A DNA stretch of 64,000 nt from Zanthoxylum bungeanum (lineage: Eukaryota; Streptophyta; Magnoliopsida; Sapindales; Rutaceae). The translations under genes and the position numbers were made by a program. Of the stretch, positions 11,684 through 22,246 are shown piece by piece. Every line of letters begins with the position of its first letter. Positions within the stretch are counted from its first letter, which is position 1. The stretch is taken from contig SKCR01037637.1 of the NCBI GenBank assembly GCA_019454045.1, positions 1 to 64,000 on the forward strand, written 5' to 3'. The notes beneath the pieces were generated by a model. That model had not been told where the DNA came from. It was given only the letters and a program-made list of their open reading frames with translations, and made no database searches.

Positions 11684-12525
11684 ATTCTCGGAGTGTCATT
11701 CCCGACTTGTTCATTCCCGAACTGTGTTTCCATTCTTGGAGTGCCATTCCCGGCTTGTACATTCCCGATCTGTGTTTCCATTCTTGGAGTGCCATTCCTG
11801 GCTTGTTCATTCCCGAACTGTGTTTCCATTCTTGGAGTGCCATTCCCGACTTGTTCATTCTCGAACTGTGTTTCCATTCTTGGAGTGCCATTCCCGGCTT
11901 GTTCATTCTTGAACTGTGTTTCTATTCTTGGAGTGCCATTCCCGGCTTGTTCATCTCGAACTCTGTTTCCATTCTTGGAGTGCCATTCCCGGCTTGTTCA
12001 TTCATGAACTGTGTTTCCATTCTTGGAGTGCCATTCCGGCTTGTACATTTCCGATCTGTGTTTCCATTCTTGGAGTGTCATTCCCGGTTTGTTCATTCTC
12101 GAACTTTGTTTCCATTCTTGGAGTGCCATTCCCGGCTTGTTCATTCCCGAACTGTGTTTCCATTCTTGAAGTGCCATTCCCGACTTGTTCATTCCCGAAC
12201 TGTGTTTCCATTCTTGGAGTGCCATTCCTGGCTTGTTCAATCTCGAACTCTGTTTCCATTCTTGGATTGCCATTCCCGGCTTGTTCATTCCCCGAACTGT
12301 GTTTCCATTCTTGGAGTGCCATTCCCGGCTTCTTCATTCCTCCGAACTGTGTTTCCATTCTTGGAGTGCCATTCATGGCTTGTTCATTCTCGAACTGTGT
12401 TTCCATTCTTGGAGTGCCATTCCTGGCTTGTTCATTCTCGAACTGTGTTTCCATTCTTGGGGTGCCATTCCCGGCTTGTTCATTCTCGAACTGTGTTTCC
12501 ATTCTTGGAGTGCCATTCCCGGCTA
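11684..12525 (-). repeat. 48-bp minisatellite, array 1 (about 18 units)
   Basis: The tandem unit can be described as gtgtttccattcttggag followed by tgccattcccggcttgtt and cattcccgaact, 48 bp in all. I count about 18 unit starts, with occasional 47- or 49-bp units. Because 48 is divisible by three and the unit holds few stops, long ORFs (up to 284 codons) open in several frames on both strands. They are a by-product and not genes. The position is the 3' UTR of F in sense. Confidence 0.93.
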
Positions 12526-12830
12526 AACTGATACTGATGTATACCCGGAGTGTCGTACCTGGCTGATCTGATATCTCCATACCCGGAGTGCCGTACCCGG
12601 CTGAACTGATATGAACCAATGTGGGCCTTGCCCCCAAAATGCAATACCCGACAGAACTGATACTGAACTATTGTGGGCCTCGTCCCTAGAATGCCATACC
12701 CGATAGAACTGATATTGAACTATTGTGGGCCTCGCCCCCATAATGCCATACCTGGCAGAACTGATATTGAATCGTTTGTGGACCTCGCCCCCAGAATGCC
12801 AAACTCGACAAGTTTGATACTCTTTTTCAA
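12526..12830 (-). repeat. ~53-bp tandem repeat, array 1
   Basis: After two shorter units (about 39 bp, around cccggagtgccgtacccgg) come about four units of 53 bp. They contain gaactgatactgaactattg, then tgggcctcgcccc, then agaatgccatacccg. The end of each unit resembles the 48-bp unit (gtgccattcccggc), which suggests common origin. Each unit holds a small GGGC-ctc-GCCC hairpin. Confidence 0.82.
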
Positions 12831-13984
12831 CACATTATAGTGCTTCTCTTCGAGATAATCTTGATAGCTAAACATATTTTTATCCTCAACGGGTGCTTTG
12901 CGTCAAAACCAAATAACCTTCAAGGTACTTGATATACTCAACTCCAATCGTCTAAATGGGTGATCTGAACTAGACTCCTAGTGTGTGTGTGCTAAGGCTC
13001 TTTCGCAGCTTATCCTTAAGCAAGCCAACTTGATGATTTCGCTTCGGAGAATCGGACTAGAAATCTAACCAACCTGGATGTCTCGATTATATTCTGTGAT
13101 TTCTTCGGCATACTCAACATGATATGGTCTTCTTTTTTCTTCTGTCTCTTTCTCTCTATTTAGAACTTTTTTTTTCTTTTTTTCTTTTTTCTGACACACC
13201 TACCCTTTAAGGTAGCATTTCTCTTCGTGGTGGTCCTAATACTCGCCCACATGTAGCTTCACGCTTAACGGTTATAGACGGTATATTTTTTCCTATTGTT
13301 TTCATCGCATAGACTTTTCTTTCTTTATTTCCCAACCATATCTTGTATCGTAGTAAAAGCAAATCAGTGTAGACATCCAGGCAAACGGTCATTCACCGAT
13401 CCACCATCTCTTCAACTAGTCATCTCATCAATCGCTCAGGATTCTACTGTTGAGATACCTTTATCAAGTGCTTCATGAGTCTAGTCGAGATCAATCCATT
13501 CTGAATACCGGATAAGGGCGCGTCTCACACTTCTCATTTCTAAGGCTTCTCCCTGCAACACACAATGTCATTACCGGACATATGTCTATCTACCAAAGAT
13601 TTCTCTCTCTCTTTTTCTTTATTCTACCTTTTTTTTTTTTTACTTACTCCAAGAAATTCTTCTTTTGTGGGCTTCGCCTCCTGAGATCCATACTCGAAAC
13701 TCAAACTCATATGGGCCTCAACCCTCATATTACCACCCGAATTATAACACTGATGTGGGCCTCAGCCCCAGGATTACTATCCGAATCCGATACTATGCTT
13801 TCGCTGTTTCTGATGGGCGTGTCTTTGCCGCTTTCTCTTTGCTTCTTCAAAACTTGTGAATACAAAACAGAACAAACACCAAAAGAATGCAAAATATGTG
13901 TTACGTGTATGCATGCATGCATGAGTTTTCTTATCCCGTTGGGTTAGGTCTTCTGTCAATCATCTTGGTGACTGCTCAGTCTCA
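12831..13984 (-). other. F internal copy 1: 3' UTR between the arrays and the integrase tail
   Basis: Non-coding sequence, pyrimidine-rich in + orientation, with T runs at 13165-13190 and 13625-13650. Isolated relatives of the 53-bp unit recur at about 13667, 13710 and 13754 (gtgggcctcagcccc type). The same sequence follows array 2 at 20581-21751. I recognise no protein domain. Confidence 0.65.
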
Positions 13985-14110
13985 GGCAAAATATTGCTTC
14001 AATCTGTCAATATTGATCGGCTTGGTGAACCCATTCCCTTCCAAGTCTGACAGCCTCACTGCCCAGTTTCACATTAATGAACGGCTATCTTGTCTGTTCT
14101 GCTTGCTTCT
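13985..14110 (-). pseudogene. F copy 1: integrase C-terminal tail
   Basis: In sense the frame reads WAVRLSDLEGNGFTKPIN followed by IDRLKQYFA and a stop (tga, complement of 13982-13984). This is the characteristic end of Tat/Athila-type Ty3/gypsy integrases (YRLADLDG...NGDRLKKYY-like, from family knowledge). Upstream pol is missing, and this tail lies only a few hundred bases from the Gag fragment, so RT, RNase H and most of integrase were deleted before the element spread. The equivalent in copy 2 is 21752-21850. Confidence 0.78.
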
Positions 14111-14479
14111 TCCAAAAATTCACCGGGTTCGATATATCGATGAGTATCATAGTACCAAGGTTGAATTCTTTTGTCAAATATACTCATGTTGTAGAGATTC
14201 AGGCAAGTTAACGAAATGAACATCTTTATTATCATTAAGAAAAGGTTCTAAGAAATAGACAAAATCAATGTCTCCATTAATAAATACTGGATCACAACTG
14301 AATTACATCTGAGAGACAAACATCTCCATAAATTGCAACTTTATTTTCCCCTGCTTTCGTATTTCCTTCGACCATCAATTTCTCCAGGTACAGCAGTTTC
14401 TCTTCCCATTCACTTCTCCCTTTTGCAACCTCCGTCTCATCACTGTCTGAGAAATTTTCCCAAAGATCTTCCCTCTACT
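14111..14479 (-). other. F copy 1: junction between gag and integrase remnants
   Basis: About 370 bp with no readable domain, matching 21880-22245 in copy 2. It should contain the breakpoint of the large pol deletion. I cannot locate the breakpoint without an autonomous relative. Confidence 0.5.
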
Positions 14480-15149
14480 TTATTTAACTTTTACCACTAA
14501 TGCCCCGTATCCCCATGCGAGAAGTTTGGTAGTTGTGGGTTTGAAGGACAAGGCTGTCGGGTAGGCCGGAGTCAATAATGTGGGTAGGTGGAGGTTTTTT
14601 GTGTATGTTGGCTTGTTCTTTTTCCGGGTTGGGTATTTTATGGGTGTCAATCAGATATTGGATCTCATGCCTCAGGCGAGGGCAGTTATTAGTTTCATGG
14701 CCTCTTTGCTGGTGGTAGTGACAGTAAAGGTTTAGCTTAAGGTAGTGTGGTACAGGAAGGGAATCATGAGTCCTTGCTTTTCCAGCTCTTTAAACACCTC
14801 TAATAAAGGTCTACCAAGTTTGGAGAATCATTTGTTTCTAATAGGGGCAACCTCAGGGGAAGTGGGCTTGGTCTTCGAAGGTTCCCCAATGATCTTTCCA
14901 TTATGATTGTTCATCTCTCTGTTATCGGATATACAGATTGGTCTCCAATTGATCCAGGCGGGATCTCTCATTGGCTGACTCGTTCATGTTGGTTGATGGT
15001 CTTCTGACAAGTCTCTCTCCTTTCATAACCCAACGAGAATCTATGATGTCTTTTTGAGACATAGAGGGTGTTAACATGATGTATGTATGTATGAGGTGCA
15101 TGAAATGCATGTAACATATAGAACATACTAAATCAATTAAAATTTTCAA
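14480..15149 (-). pseudogene. F copy 1: gag remnant
   Basis: Parallel to copy 2 at 22247-22975 but more damaged. The N-terminal segment (14922-15149) reads to NMNESANERSRLDQLE and then leaves frame. A deletion of about 90 bp compared with copy 2 removes the following helix. The knuckle region (14640-14740 in + coordinates) is recognisable by alignment with copy 2, and it lacks about 25 bp near 14757. Non-functional. Confidence 0.72.
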
Positions 15150-15770
15150 ACAAATAGGCCCATTACCATTTTAGAAGCTTTTGGGCTAAATGTCATAGGA
15201 GTGAACTCGTCCCAGTTTAAATGGCCCAACGAGTTCGCATCTCACGGCAAGGAGCCCAACTACATCCAAATGGTAATGTTTTGAACACAAGCACAAAATG
15301 GCCAATCAACATTTAGAGGCCTTTGGCCCAATCGTCATAAGATACGTTCTTGACCCAGTTTAAATGGCCCAACAAGCCCATATCATATGACAAATTGTCC
15401 AAATGCATCCAAACGATGATGTTCCCAAACACAAGCATAAAGATATTTCAAGCATAAAACAGTAAATTCTACAAGGTGGCCCATCAACATTTCAGAAGCT
15501 TTGGGCGTAATGGTCATAGGATACGAACTCGCCCCAGTTTAAATGGCCTAACAAGTTCGCATTTCTGACAAAAAGTCCAATTGCATCCAAATGAGGATGG
15601 TCCACAGGCACATGCTCAAGGAAATAATTGTTACTTTAGCCATACAACCCCGATCTATGGGAGGGTTCGTGAGAGTATAGACAAAGACTCTTGCTGGCAA
15701 AGGATTGCCCACAACTAGGTCTCCCCACTCAAGGGTTCGAGCAACCAAACAAGCGCACCTTTTTTATACC
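15150..15770 (-). repeat. F copy 1: leader tandem repeats (3 copies, ~140-180 bp)
   Basis: Three imperfect repeats start near 15157, 15299 and 15477. Each holds ggcccatcaacatttnagaagc, then gtcataggatacgaactcg, then ccagtttaaatggcccaac. They lie between gag and the PBS in sense, so they belong to the 5' untranslated leader. The same three are in copy 2 (about 23005, 23145, 23323). Confidence 0.75.
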
Positions 15771-15805
15771 TTGAGGTATGTGCCAACAAGTCATGGTGTG
15801 TGACT

Positions 15806-16025
15806 AACTGTCAAATGGATTTCTTGTTGCAGATTCCCCAGAGGGAGGGTGGAGCGAACTCTCTTAAATACCCAAGCCTCTTAGGCTCTTATCGCTTGGT
15901 GACAGGAAAAAGCAACAAGTCCTCCAAATTAGTCTGTCACAACAGGACAAGGGTAGTAACTATTTAGGTGCCTCCACAGATTTTCCTCGAAAGGTAGTGA
16001 ATGAAGGAAGACACCAAACCATTAC
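15806..16025 (-). other. Leader module shared by F and the copia element C (copy F1)
   Basis: About 220 bp with blocks ctgtcaaatggatt, attccccagagggagggt, cctcttaggctcttat, cttggtgacaggaa, cctccaaattagtc and aaaggtagtgaatgaa, in the same order and orientation as 45754-45983 in C. In both elements the module lies between the PBS and gag, in the sense direction. No long ORF, no tRNA-type A/B boxes and no poly(A) tail were seen. Function unknown. Confidence 0.85.
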
Positions 16026-16135
16026 CTAGCCTTAAAATGTCTTTGATCAAACCCCCATTTTACCTATTGTAGACACGGTTAATTAAAACACAAATTCAAA
16101 CATTATAAGAGAGTATTTCGGGGCCGATTCTCTAT

Positions 16136-16152
16136 CCCTAGTGGAGTCGCTA
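16136..16152 (-). other. F primer binding site, copy 1
   Basis: In sense tagcgactccactaggg, three bases after the LTR end ...CACCACA. Copy 2 has the cleaner tggcgactccactaggg (23977-23993). This PBS type resembles the one I recall for Ogre/Tat elements (tRNA-Arg assigned there) and not the Met-initiator type of the copia elements around it. Confidence 0.75.
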
Positions 16153-16155
16153 GAC

Positions 16156-19100
16156 TGTGGTGACACAGGAAACTGGGCGACGCATGCTGTTCCGGGCTCG
16201 CGGCCCGGTTGGCAGTACGGAGTAGCCACGAGGGACTAAACCAGAGAATGATGGAGTCGCCACCCGGTGTGAATGGGAAAATGAGATTTAATGCCGCACT
16301 CACCCCTCGCAAGGGAAGACCTCAAAATATTGGGTTCAGAATGGTCCCTTACTTATGTCACTTGTAATGAAAGGATTTGTGTAATAATTTAATCAAGCCT
16401 AAGTAACACTTATTTCCAAAAATATCATGCTTCTAAATTCACATGTGCAAAAAGATAAAACTTACATCTAGATTTGCATATATCCTACTTCTAAGTTCAC
16501 ATGCTCGAAAGTAAGTCAAAGTAACAGCAAATATACAACTTCATAGGCATATTGTATTCATGAAAATGCAAGCACGTCATAATCACATAAACACACATAA
16601 AAGGGAATCAAATAATGATAAACATGTAATTTGATAAACATTTCATACACGCGGAAGCATAAGCAAATAACCATTACATATTCATGCATAATAAAAGGAG
16701 TCAACTAAGTCCATATGTAACACATTCATATAACCTATGTCTCAGTTTTACATGAAACCTATTTGCATATAATCTAGTTCAAGTTTGCATGCATCTCGGT
16801 AGATTAAAGTAATGACAGATATACAATTTCACAAACGCATTATTGATGGACATGAGAGCGCAAACAAGCACTAATTGCATAAGCGCACATATTAAAGGGA
16901 GGAGATTAAGTGCATAATGTAAAAAATGACAATTAAAGAGACAATCATACGTGAAGCAAACGTGCCATGATGCGATTTGAAAGATAAATAATGGAGATGA
17001 AAGTAAAGAGATGCGACATATGCCCACATCTATATAGGACCTTAAGTGTTCGATTGAACGTATCTCACATTCATTAGAATACACTTTGTCCGGCGCGGCG
17101 AAGTATCGTGGCAAAGGATTTTAAACCCTCGAAACGGAGGACTTTTCATCCGACTTACTAAGCCCATGCGCAATACAATATGATGCATGATCGTGCGAAA
17201 AGATGGCATACAAAGAAAAGAAGTAAATAAATGAATACAAGGCGCGGCGAAGCATCATGGTAAAGGATTTTAACCTCTTCAATTAGAGGACCTTTCATCG
17301 CACTCACTAAGCCCATACGTAATTAACACAATGCATACATATGAAACAAAAGTGAATACAAAGATATCTGGCGCGACGAAGCATCGTGGTATAGGATTTT
17401 AACCTCTTCAATTATAGGACCTTTCATCGCACTTACTAAGCCCATGCGCTAATCTTAATGCATATATATATGAACCAAAAGTAAATACAAAGATATCGGA
17501 TTTCGTATACCCTATTGAACATGTCTCACATCCAATCGAATATACATCGTCCGACGTAGCAAAGCATCGTGGTAAAGGATTTTTAACCACTTCAATTAGA
17601 GGACCTTTCATCGCACTTACTAAGCCCATGCGCTTATCTTAATGCATATGTATGAAACAAAAAGTAAATGCAAAGATATCAGATTTCATATACCTGATTG
17701 AACATATCTCACATCCAATCGAATATACATTGACCGACGCGGTGAAGCATCGTGGTAAATGATTTAAACCCCTTAAATTAGATGACCTTTCATCGCACTT
17801 ACTAAGCTCATGCGCTCGATCATATCATTACACGAACAAATAATATGCAGAAATTAAATAACGAATAATAAACACATCAAAACAACATAAAACAAAATAT
17901 GCCCCTTTTGCTCAAGTGGTACGTGGAGTTGTATCCCGAGTGCAGATCATACTACCGTCCATTCGGAATCGGCTGTGCAATTTACGTCTGGGTTTCCATC
18001 CTATATGCCACAAGAGGCGACACATTTTTCATTTTAATCAAGGGCCACAACACACATCATATTCATAATACATGCATATTTATCTACTCAAGGGCCACAA
18101 CATGCATTTTAACATAATAATCATGCGAACAAAACTCAATAAATAAAAAAGATAAAACTGAAAACAAGTGTGGAAAATACCCTCAGGTCCGGTTCACTGG
18201 TTTAGCGTCTTAGCTCACTGTTTTGCTGTTTTGCTTATTATTTTACCTCCGTTTTATTGCCGTTTTCTCTATATTTCTCCTCACTGTTTCAGGTCACTGC
18301 TTTGGCATTTTAGTGGACTATTTTGGGTGTTTTTTTTAGAGGTTTAAAGTTCAGTTTTTGTTAGTGTTTTGAGACTGATTTGAGGTGATTTACTGGCAGT
18401 TTCAGGGACTGGTTATTCGTGGATTTGAGGGGGTGCTGAAGGGTCTTTTGGGTTGAAGGTAAGGGGCAGTCTGTAAAGGATTTGCTAGTTGTTGTTGTTT
18501 TAGGCTTTGGCAGTGCGTGGTTAATGGGGTAATGGCGTGATGGTTTGAGCAGTGGAGGGATGTGACGTGCAGCGTGAAGGCCATGTATGTGGCAGTTAGG
18601 TGCGCTGATGCGTGAGAATGCAGGCTGATGGCTTGTCAACGTGGGGGTGTGATGGGTGATGAGCTGGGTACCAAGGGGCGTGTAGGCGAGGGCTGGTTGA
18701 AGGTTTGTGGAGAATGGTCGTGTGTATAGAGTTGGAGAAAGAGCGTGGGCGTGTGGCAGTTTAATGAGAACGTGAGGGCTTGAGCGGTGGGGACGTGAAC
18801 GTGGAGAGGGCATTAGGATAAGATGCTTAAGGTTTTTTTTTGTAATGGAGAGATGAGAGGGTAGCTACTGCATGAGTATTTAGGGTTTGTATTATTTTTT
18901 TTGTTTGCCGTCAGTGAGATGGAAGAGAGAGGTCATAGGGTTAGGTTTTGTTATTCTTTTATTAAGAGAAGGTAGGGTTAGGGTTTGCATGGATTAAAAA
19001 GGAAAGAAAATCAATTAATTAGGGACATGATTTGTTTGTTTATGAAGGTTATATATTTTAATTTGGTATTTATTGTTTTATTTAGGCATATAATATATTA

Positions 19101-19616
19101 ATTGGTTATGATTGATTTTAATTAGGAATAATATTTCTTTAATTTAGGTATAAGATTTTAATTATATTAGTTTAATTTAGATTTAATTTAATTGGTATTT
19201 AATTTGTGTTGGATTGTAATTTGTTGATGACTTAATTAATATTTTATTTAATTTAATATTTTATTTAGTTAGTATATCATTTAATTAATTATTTATTTAA
19301 TTTGGATGTCTTTTAGGGCCTTGGCGTGTGGGCCAAGGTGGTGATGGTGTGGGCTTTGTCTTGGTGGGTTATGTGTTGTGTGGACTAGGTGAGTGGGTTT
19401 GGGCCAAGGTTAAAAGGTTTGCGGGTTTTTTTAAGGCCAAGTGCTCTAAACGGAGGTCCAACAAGTAAGCTTGACGCTAAAAAAACGAATAAAAAATCTA
19501 ATGAAATACAGATTCCCTTCCGACGTCCGTTTTCCGTAACATCCTCGATTAAAAAAGTAGTGCATCCAAACTGAGACACATCATCGGGTTTCACATGCAA
19601 AAATGCAATGCCTACA
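16156..19616 (-). repeat. F element middle LTR (3461 bp)
   Basis: Full-length, from tgtggtgacacagg to tgcctaca in + coordinates. It holds five ~80-bp subrepeats (about 17090, 17240, 17370, 17550, 17735), an AT-rich half (18990-19310) and two TAGGGTTT motifs (18882, 18977). Compared with LTR3 it lacks about 75 bp near 18190 and about 175 bp near 18810. A 150-codon Pro/His/Ser-rich ORF on the minus strand (18361-18813) is not kept in LTR3, so I do not treat it as a gene. Confidence 0.9.
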
Positions 19617-19863
19617 GTCGCCCCCACTTTGATGGGACTTGTGCAGTGTGTGACAGTGACAATCCTATCAAAGTCCATGCAATGCATTTTTACTAACCTG
19701 GCTCGCCAGCTGCCACTTAGTTTGCTTGTTGTGTTGAGTTGATTTTGTTGTGAGGTGGTTCATTCTCGAACCAAGTTGAGGAGAGGTGGTCCATTCTCAG
19801 ACTGTTTCGATGAGAGGTGATCCATTCTCGAATCATTACTATGGTGTGGTCCATTCCTGAACC
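19617..19863 (-). other. F internal copy 2: polypurine tract and 3' UTR end
   Basis: In sense the last bases are cccatcaaagtgggggcgac followed by TGTAGGC of the LTR. The purine-rich aaagtggggg is the plus-strand primer site. The rest repeats the ggtggtccattctc degenerate units seen in copy 1. Confidence 0.72.
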
Positions 19864-20395
19864 GTGATCCATTCTCGGAGTGTCATTCCCGACTTATTCA
19901 TTCCCGAACTGTGTTTCCATTCTTGGAGTGCCATTCCTGGCTTGTTCATTCCCGAACTGTGTTTCCATTCTTGGAGTGCCATTCCCGGCTTGTTCATTCC
20001 CGAACTGTGTTTCCATTCTTGGAGTGCCATTCTCGGCTTGTTCATTCTCGAACTGTGTTTCCATTCTTGGAGTTCCATTCCCGGCTTGTTCATTCTCGAA
20101 CCATGTTTCCATTCCTGGAGTGCAATTCCCGGCTTGTTCATTCTCGAACCCTGTTTCCATTCTTGGAGTGCCATTCCCGGCTTGTTCATTCCGAACTGTG
20201 TTTCCATTCTTGGAACTGTGTTTCCATTCTTGAGTGCCATTCCCGGCTTGTTCATTCTTGAACTGTGTTTCCATTCTTGGAGTGCCATTCCCGGCTTGTT
20301 CATTCTCGAACTGTGTTTCCATTCTTGGAGTGCCATTCCCGGCTTGTTATGCTCGAACTGTGTTTCCATTCTTGGAGTGCCATTCCCGGCTAAAC
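19864..20395 (-). repeat. 48-bp minisatellite, array 2 (about 12 units)
   Basis: Same unit as array 1 but fewer copies: about 12 unit starts, one of them truncated near 20205-20228 where cattcttgg meets aactgtgtttcc early. The length difference from array 1 shows array expansion or contraction after the internal region was duplicated. ORFs of 117-202 codons here are repeat by-products. Confidence 0.92.
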
Positions 20396-20580
20396 TGATA
20401 CTGATGTATACCCGGAATGTCGTACCTGGTTGATCTGATATCTCCATACCCGGAGTGCCATACCCGGCTAAACTGATCTAAACTAATGTGGGCCTTGCCC
20501 CCAGAATGCCATACCCGGCAGAACTGATACTGAACTATTGTGGGCCTCGTCCCCGGAATGCCATACCAGGCAAGTTTGAT
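20396..20580 (-). repeat. ~53-bp tandem repeat, array 2
   Basis: A shorter version of 12526-12830, with two ~39-bp units and about two 53-bp units with the gggcctygyccc motif. Confidence 0.78.
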
Positions 20581-21751
20581 ACTCTTTTTCAACACATTAT
20601 AGTGCCTCTCTTCGAGATAATCTTGATAGCTAAACATATTTTTGTCCTCAACGTGTGCTTTGCGACAAAACCAAATAACCTTCAAGGTACTTGACATACT
20701 CAACTCCAATCGTCTAAATGGGTGATCTGAACTAGACTCCTAGTGTGTGTGTGTGCTAAGGCTCTTTCACAGCTTATTCCCTAAGCAAGCCAACTTGATG
20801 ATTTCGCTTCGGAGAATCAGACTAGTGGGTCTAACTAACCTGGATGTCTCGATCATATTCTGTGATTACTTCGGCATACTCAACATGATATGGTCTTCTT
20901 TTTTCTTCTGTCTCTTTCTCTCCATTTAGAACTTTTTTTTTTCTTTTTTCTTTTTTCTGACACACCTACCCTTTAAGGTAGCATTTCTCCTCGTGGTGGT
21001 CCTAATACTCGCCCACAGGTAGCTTCACGCTTAACGGTTATAGGCGGTCTATTTTTTCCTATTTCTTTCATCGCATAACTTTTGTTTCTTTATTTCCCAA
21101 CCATATCTTGTATCGTAGTAAAAGCAAATCAGTGTGGACATCCAGGCAAACGGTCATTCACCGATCCAACATCTCTTCAACTAGTCATCTCATCAATCGC
21201 TCAGGATTCTACTGTTGAGATACCTTTATCAAGTGCTTCATGAGTCTAGCCGAGATCAATCCATTCTGAATACCGGATAAGAGCACGTCTCGCACTTCTC
21301 ATTTCTAAGGCTTCTCCCTACAACACACAATGTCATTACCGGACATATGTCTATCTACCAAAGATTTCTCTCTCTCTTTTTCTTTCTTCTACCTCTCTCT
21401 TTTTTTTTACTTACTCCAAGGAATTCTTCTTTTGTGGGCTTCGCCCCCTGAGATCCATACTCGAAACTCAAACTCATATGGGCCTCAACCCTCAGATTAC
21501 CACCCCAATTATAACACTGATGTGGGCCTCAGCCCCAGGATTACTATCCAAATCCGATACTGTGCTTTCGCTATTTCTGATGGGCGTGTCTTTGCAGCTT
21601 TCTCTTTGCTTCTTCAAAACTTGTGAATACAAAACAGAACAAACACCAAAAGAATGCAAAATATGTGTTACATGTATGCATGCATGCATGAGTTTTCTTA
21701 TCCCGTTGGGTTAGGTCTTCTGTCAATCCTCTTGGTGACTGCTCAGTCTCA
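20581..21751 (-). other. F internal copy 2: 3' UTR between the arrays and the integrase tail
   Basis: Collinear with 12831-13984: pyrimidine-rich, T runs near 20930-20955 and 21400, and isolated gtgggcctcagcccc units at about 21435-21535. No coding signature beyond chance ORFs. Confidence 0.65.
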
Positions 21752-21850
21752 GGCAAAATATTGCTTCAATCTGTCAACATTGATCGGCTTGGTGAACTCA
21801 TTCCCTTCCAAGTCTGACAGCCTCACTGTCCAGTTTCCCATTACTGAACG
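21752..21850 (-). pseudogene. F copy 2: integrase C-terminal tail
   Basis: In sense this reads SVMGNWTVRLSDLEGNEF then TKPINVDRLKQYFA and tga (complement of 21749-21751). It is cleaner than copy 1. It identifies the lost pol as Tat/Athila-type Ty3/gypsy and gives the true end of the ancestral pol ORF, since a long non-coding 3' UTR follows, as in Ogre/Tat elements. Confidence 0.8.
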
Positions 21851-22246
21851 GCTATCTTGTCTGTTCTGCTTGATTCTTCCAAAAATTCACCGGGTTCGAA
21901 GTATCGATGAGTATCATAGTACCAAGGTTGAATACTTTTGTCAAATATACTCATGTTGTAGAGATTCAGGCAAGTTAACGAAATGAACATCTTTATTATC
22001 ATTAAGAAAAGGTTCGAAGAAATAGACAAAATCAATATCTCTATTAATAAATACTGGATCACAACTGAATAAGATCTGAGAGACAAACATCTCCATAAAT
22101 TGTAACTTTATTTTCCCTTGCTTTCTTATTTCCTTCGACCATCAATTTCTCCAGGTAGAGTAGTTCCTCTTCCCATTCACTTCTCCCTTTTGTAACCTCC
22201 GTCTCATCACTGTCTGAGAAGTTTTCCCAAAGATCTTCCCTATGCT
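21851..22246 (-). other. F copy 2: region between integrase tail and gag remnant
   Basis: About 400 bp matching 14084-14479, with no recognised domain. It must span the deletion that removed protease, RT, RNase H and the integrase core. Confidence 0.5.

Noticed and set aside
11684..12525. CRISPR-like array
   Set aside because: The units are contiguous 48-bp copies with no unique spacers, in a plant retrotransposon.
11677..12531. A 284-codon repetitive ORF (FPFLECHSRLVHS-type) and its overlapping partners
   Set aside because: It is produced by the 48-bp repeat, which is open in several frames on both strands. The sense strand of the element is the other one, and there is no start context or domain.
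15806..16025. Shared module as a tRNA-derived SINE
   Set aside because: No A-box/B-box pair, no terminal poly(A) or poly(T), and no flanking TSD could be seen. A genome search is still needed.
18361..18813. A 150-codon Pro/His/Ser-rich ORF in an F LTR
   Set aside because: It lies within an LTR, has low-complexity composition, and is not kept in the sister LTR at the equivalent position (about 26280-26720).
18960..18985. Interstitial telomere repeat
   Set aside because: Only one or one and a half TTTAGGG units occur at each place. This fits a telo-box motif, not a telomeric array.
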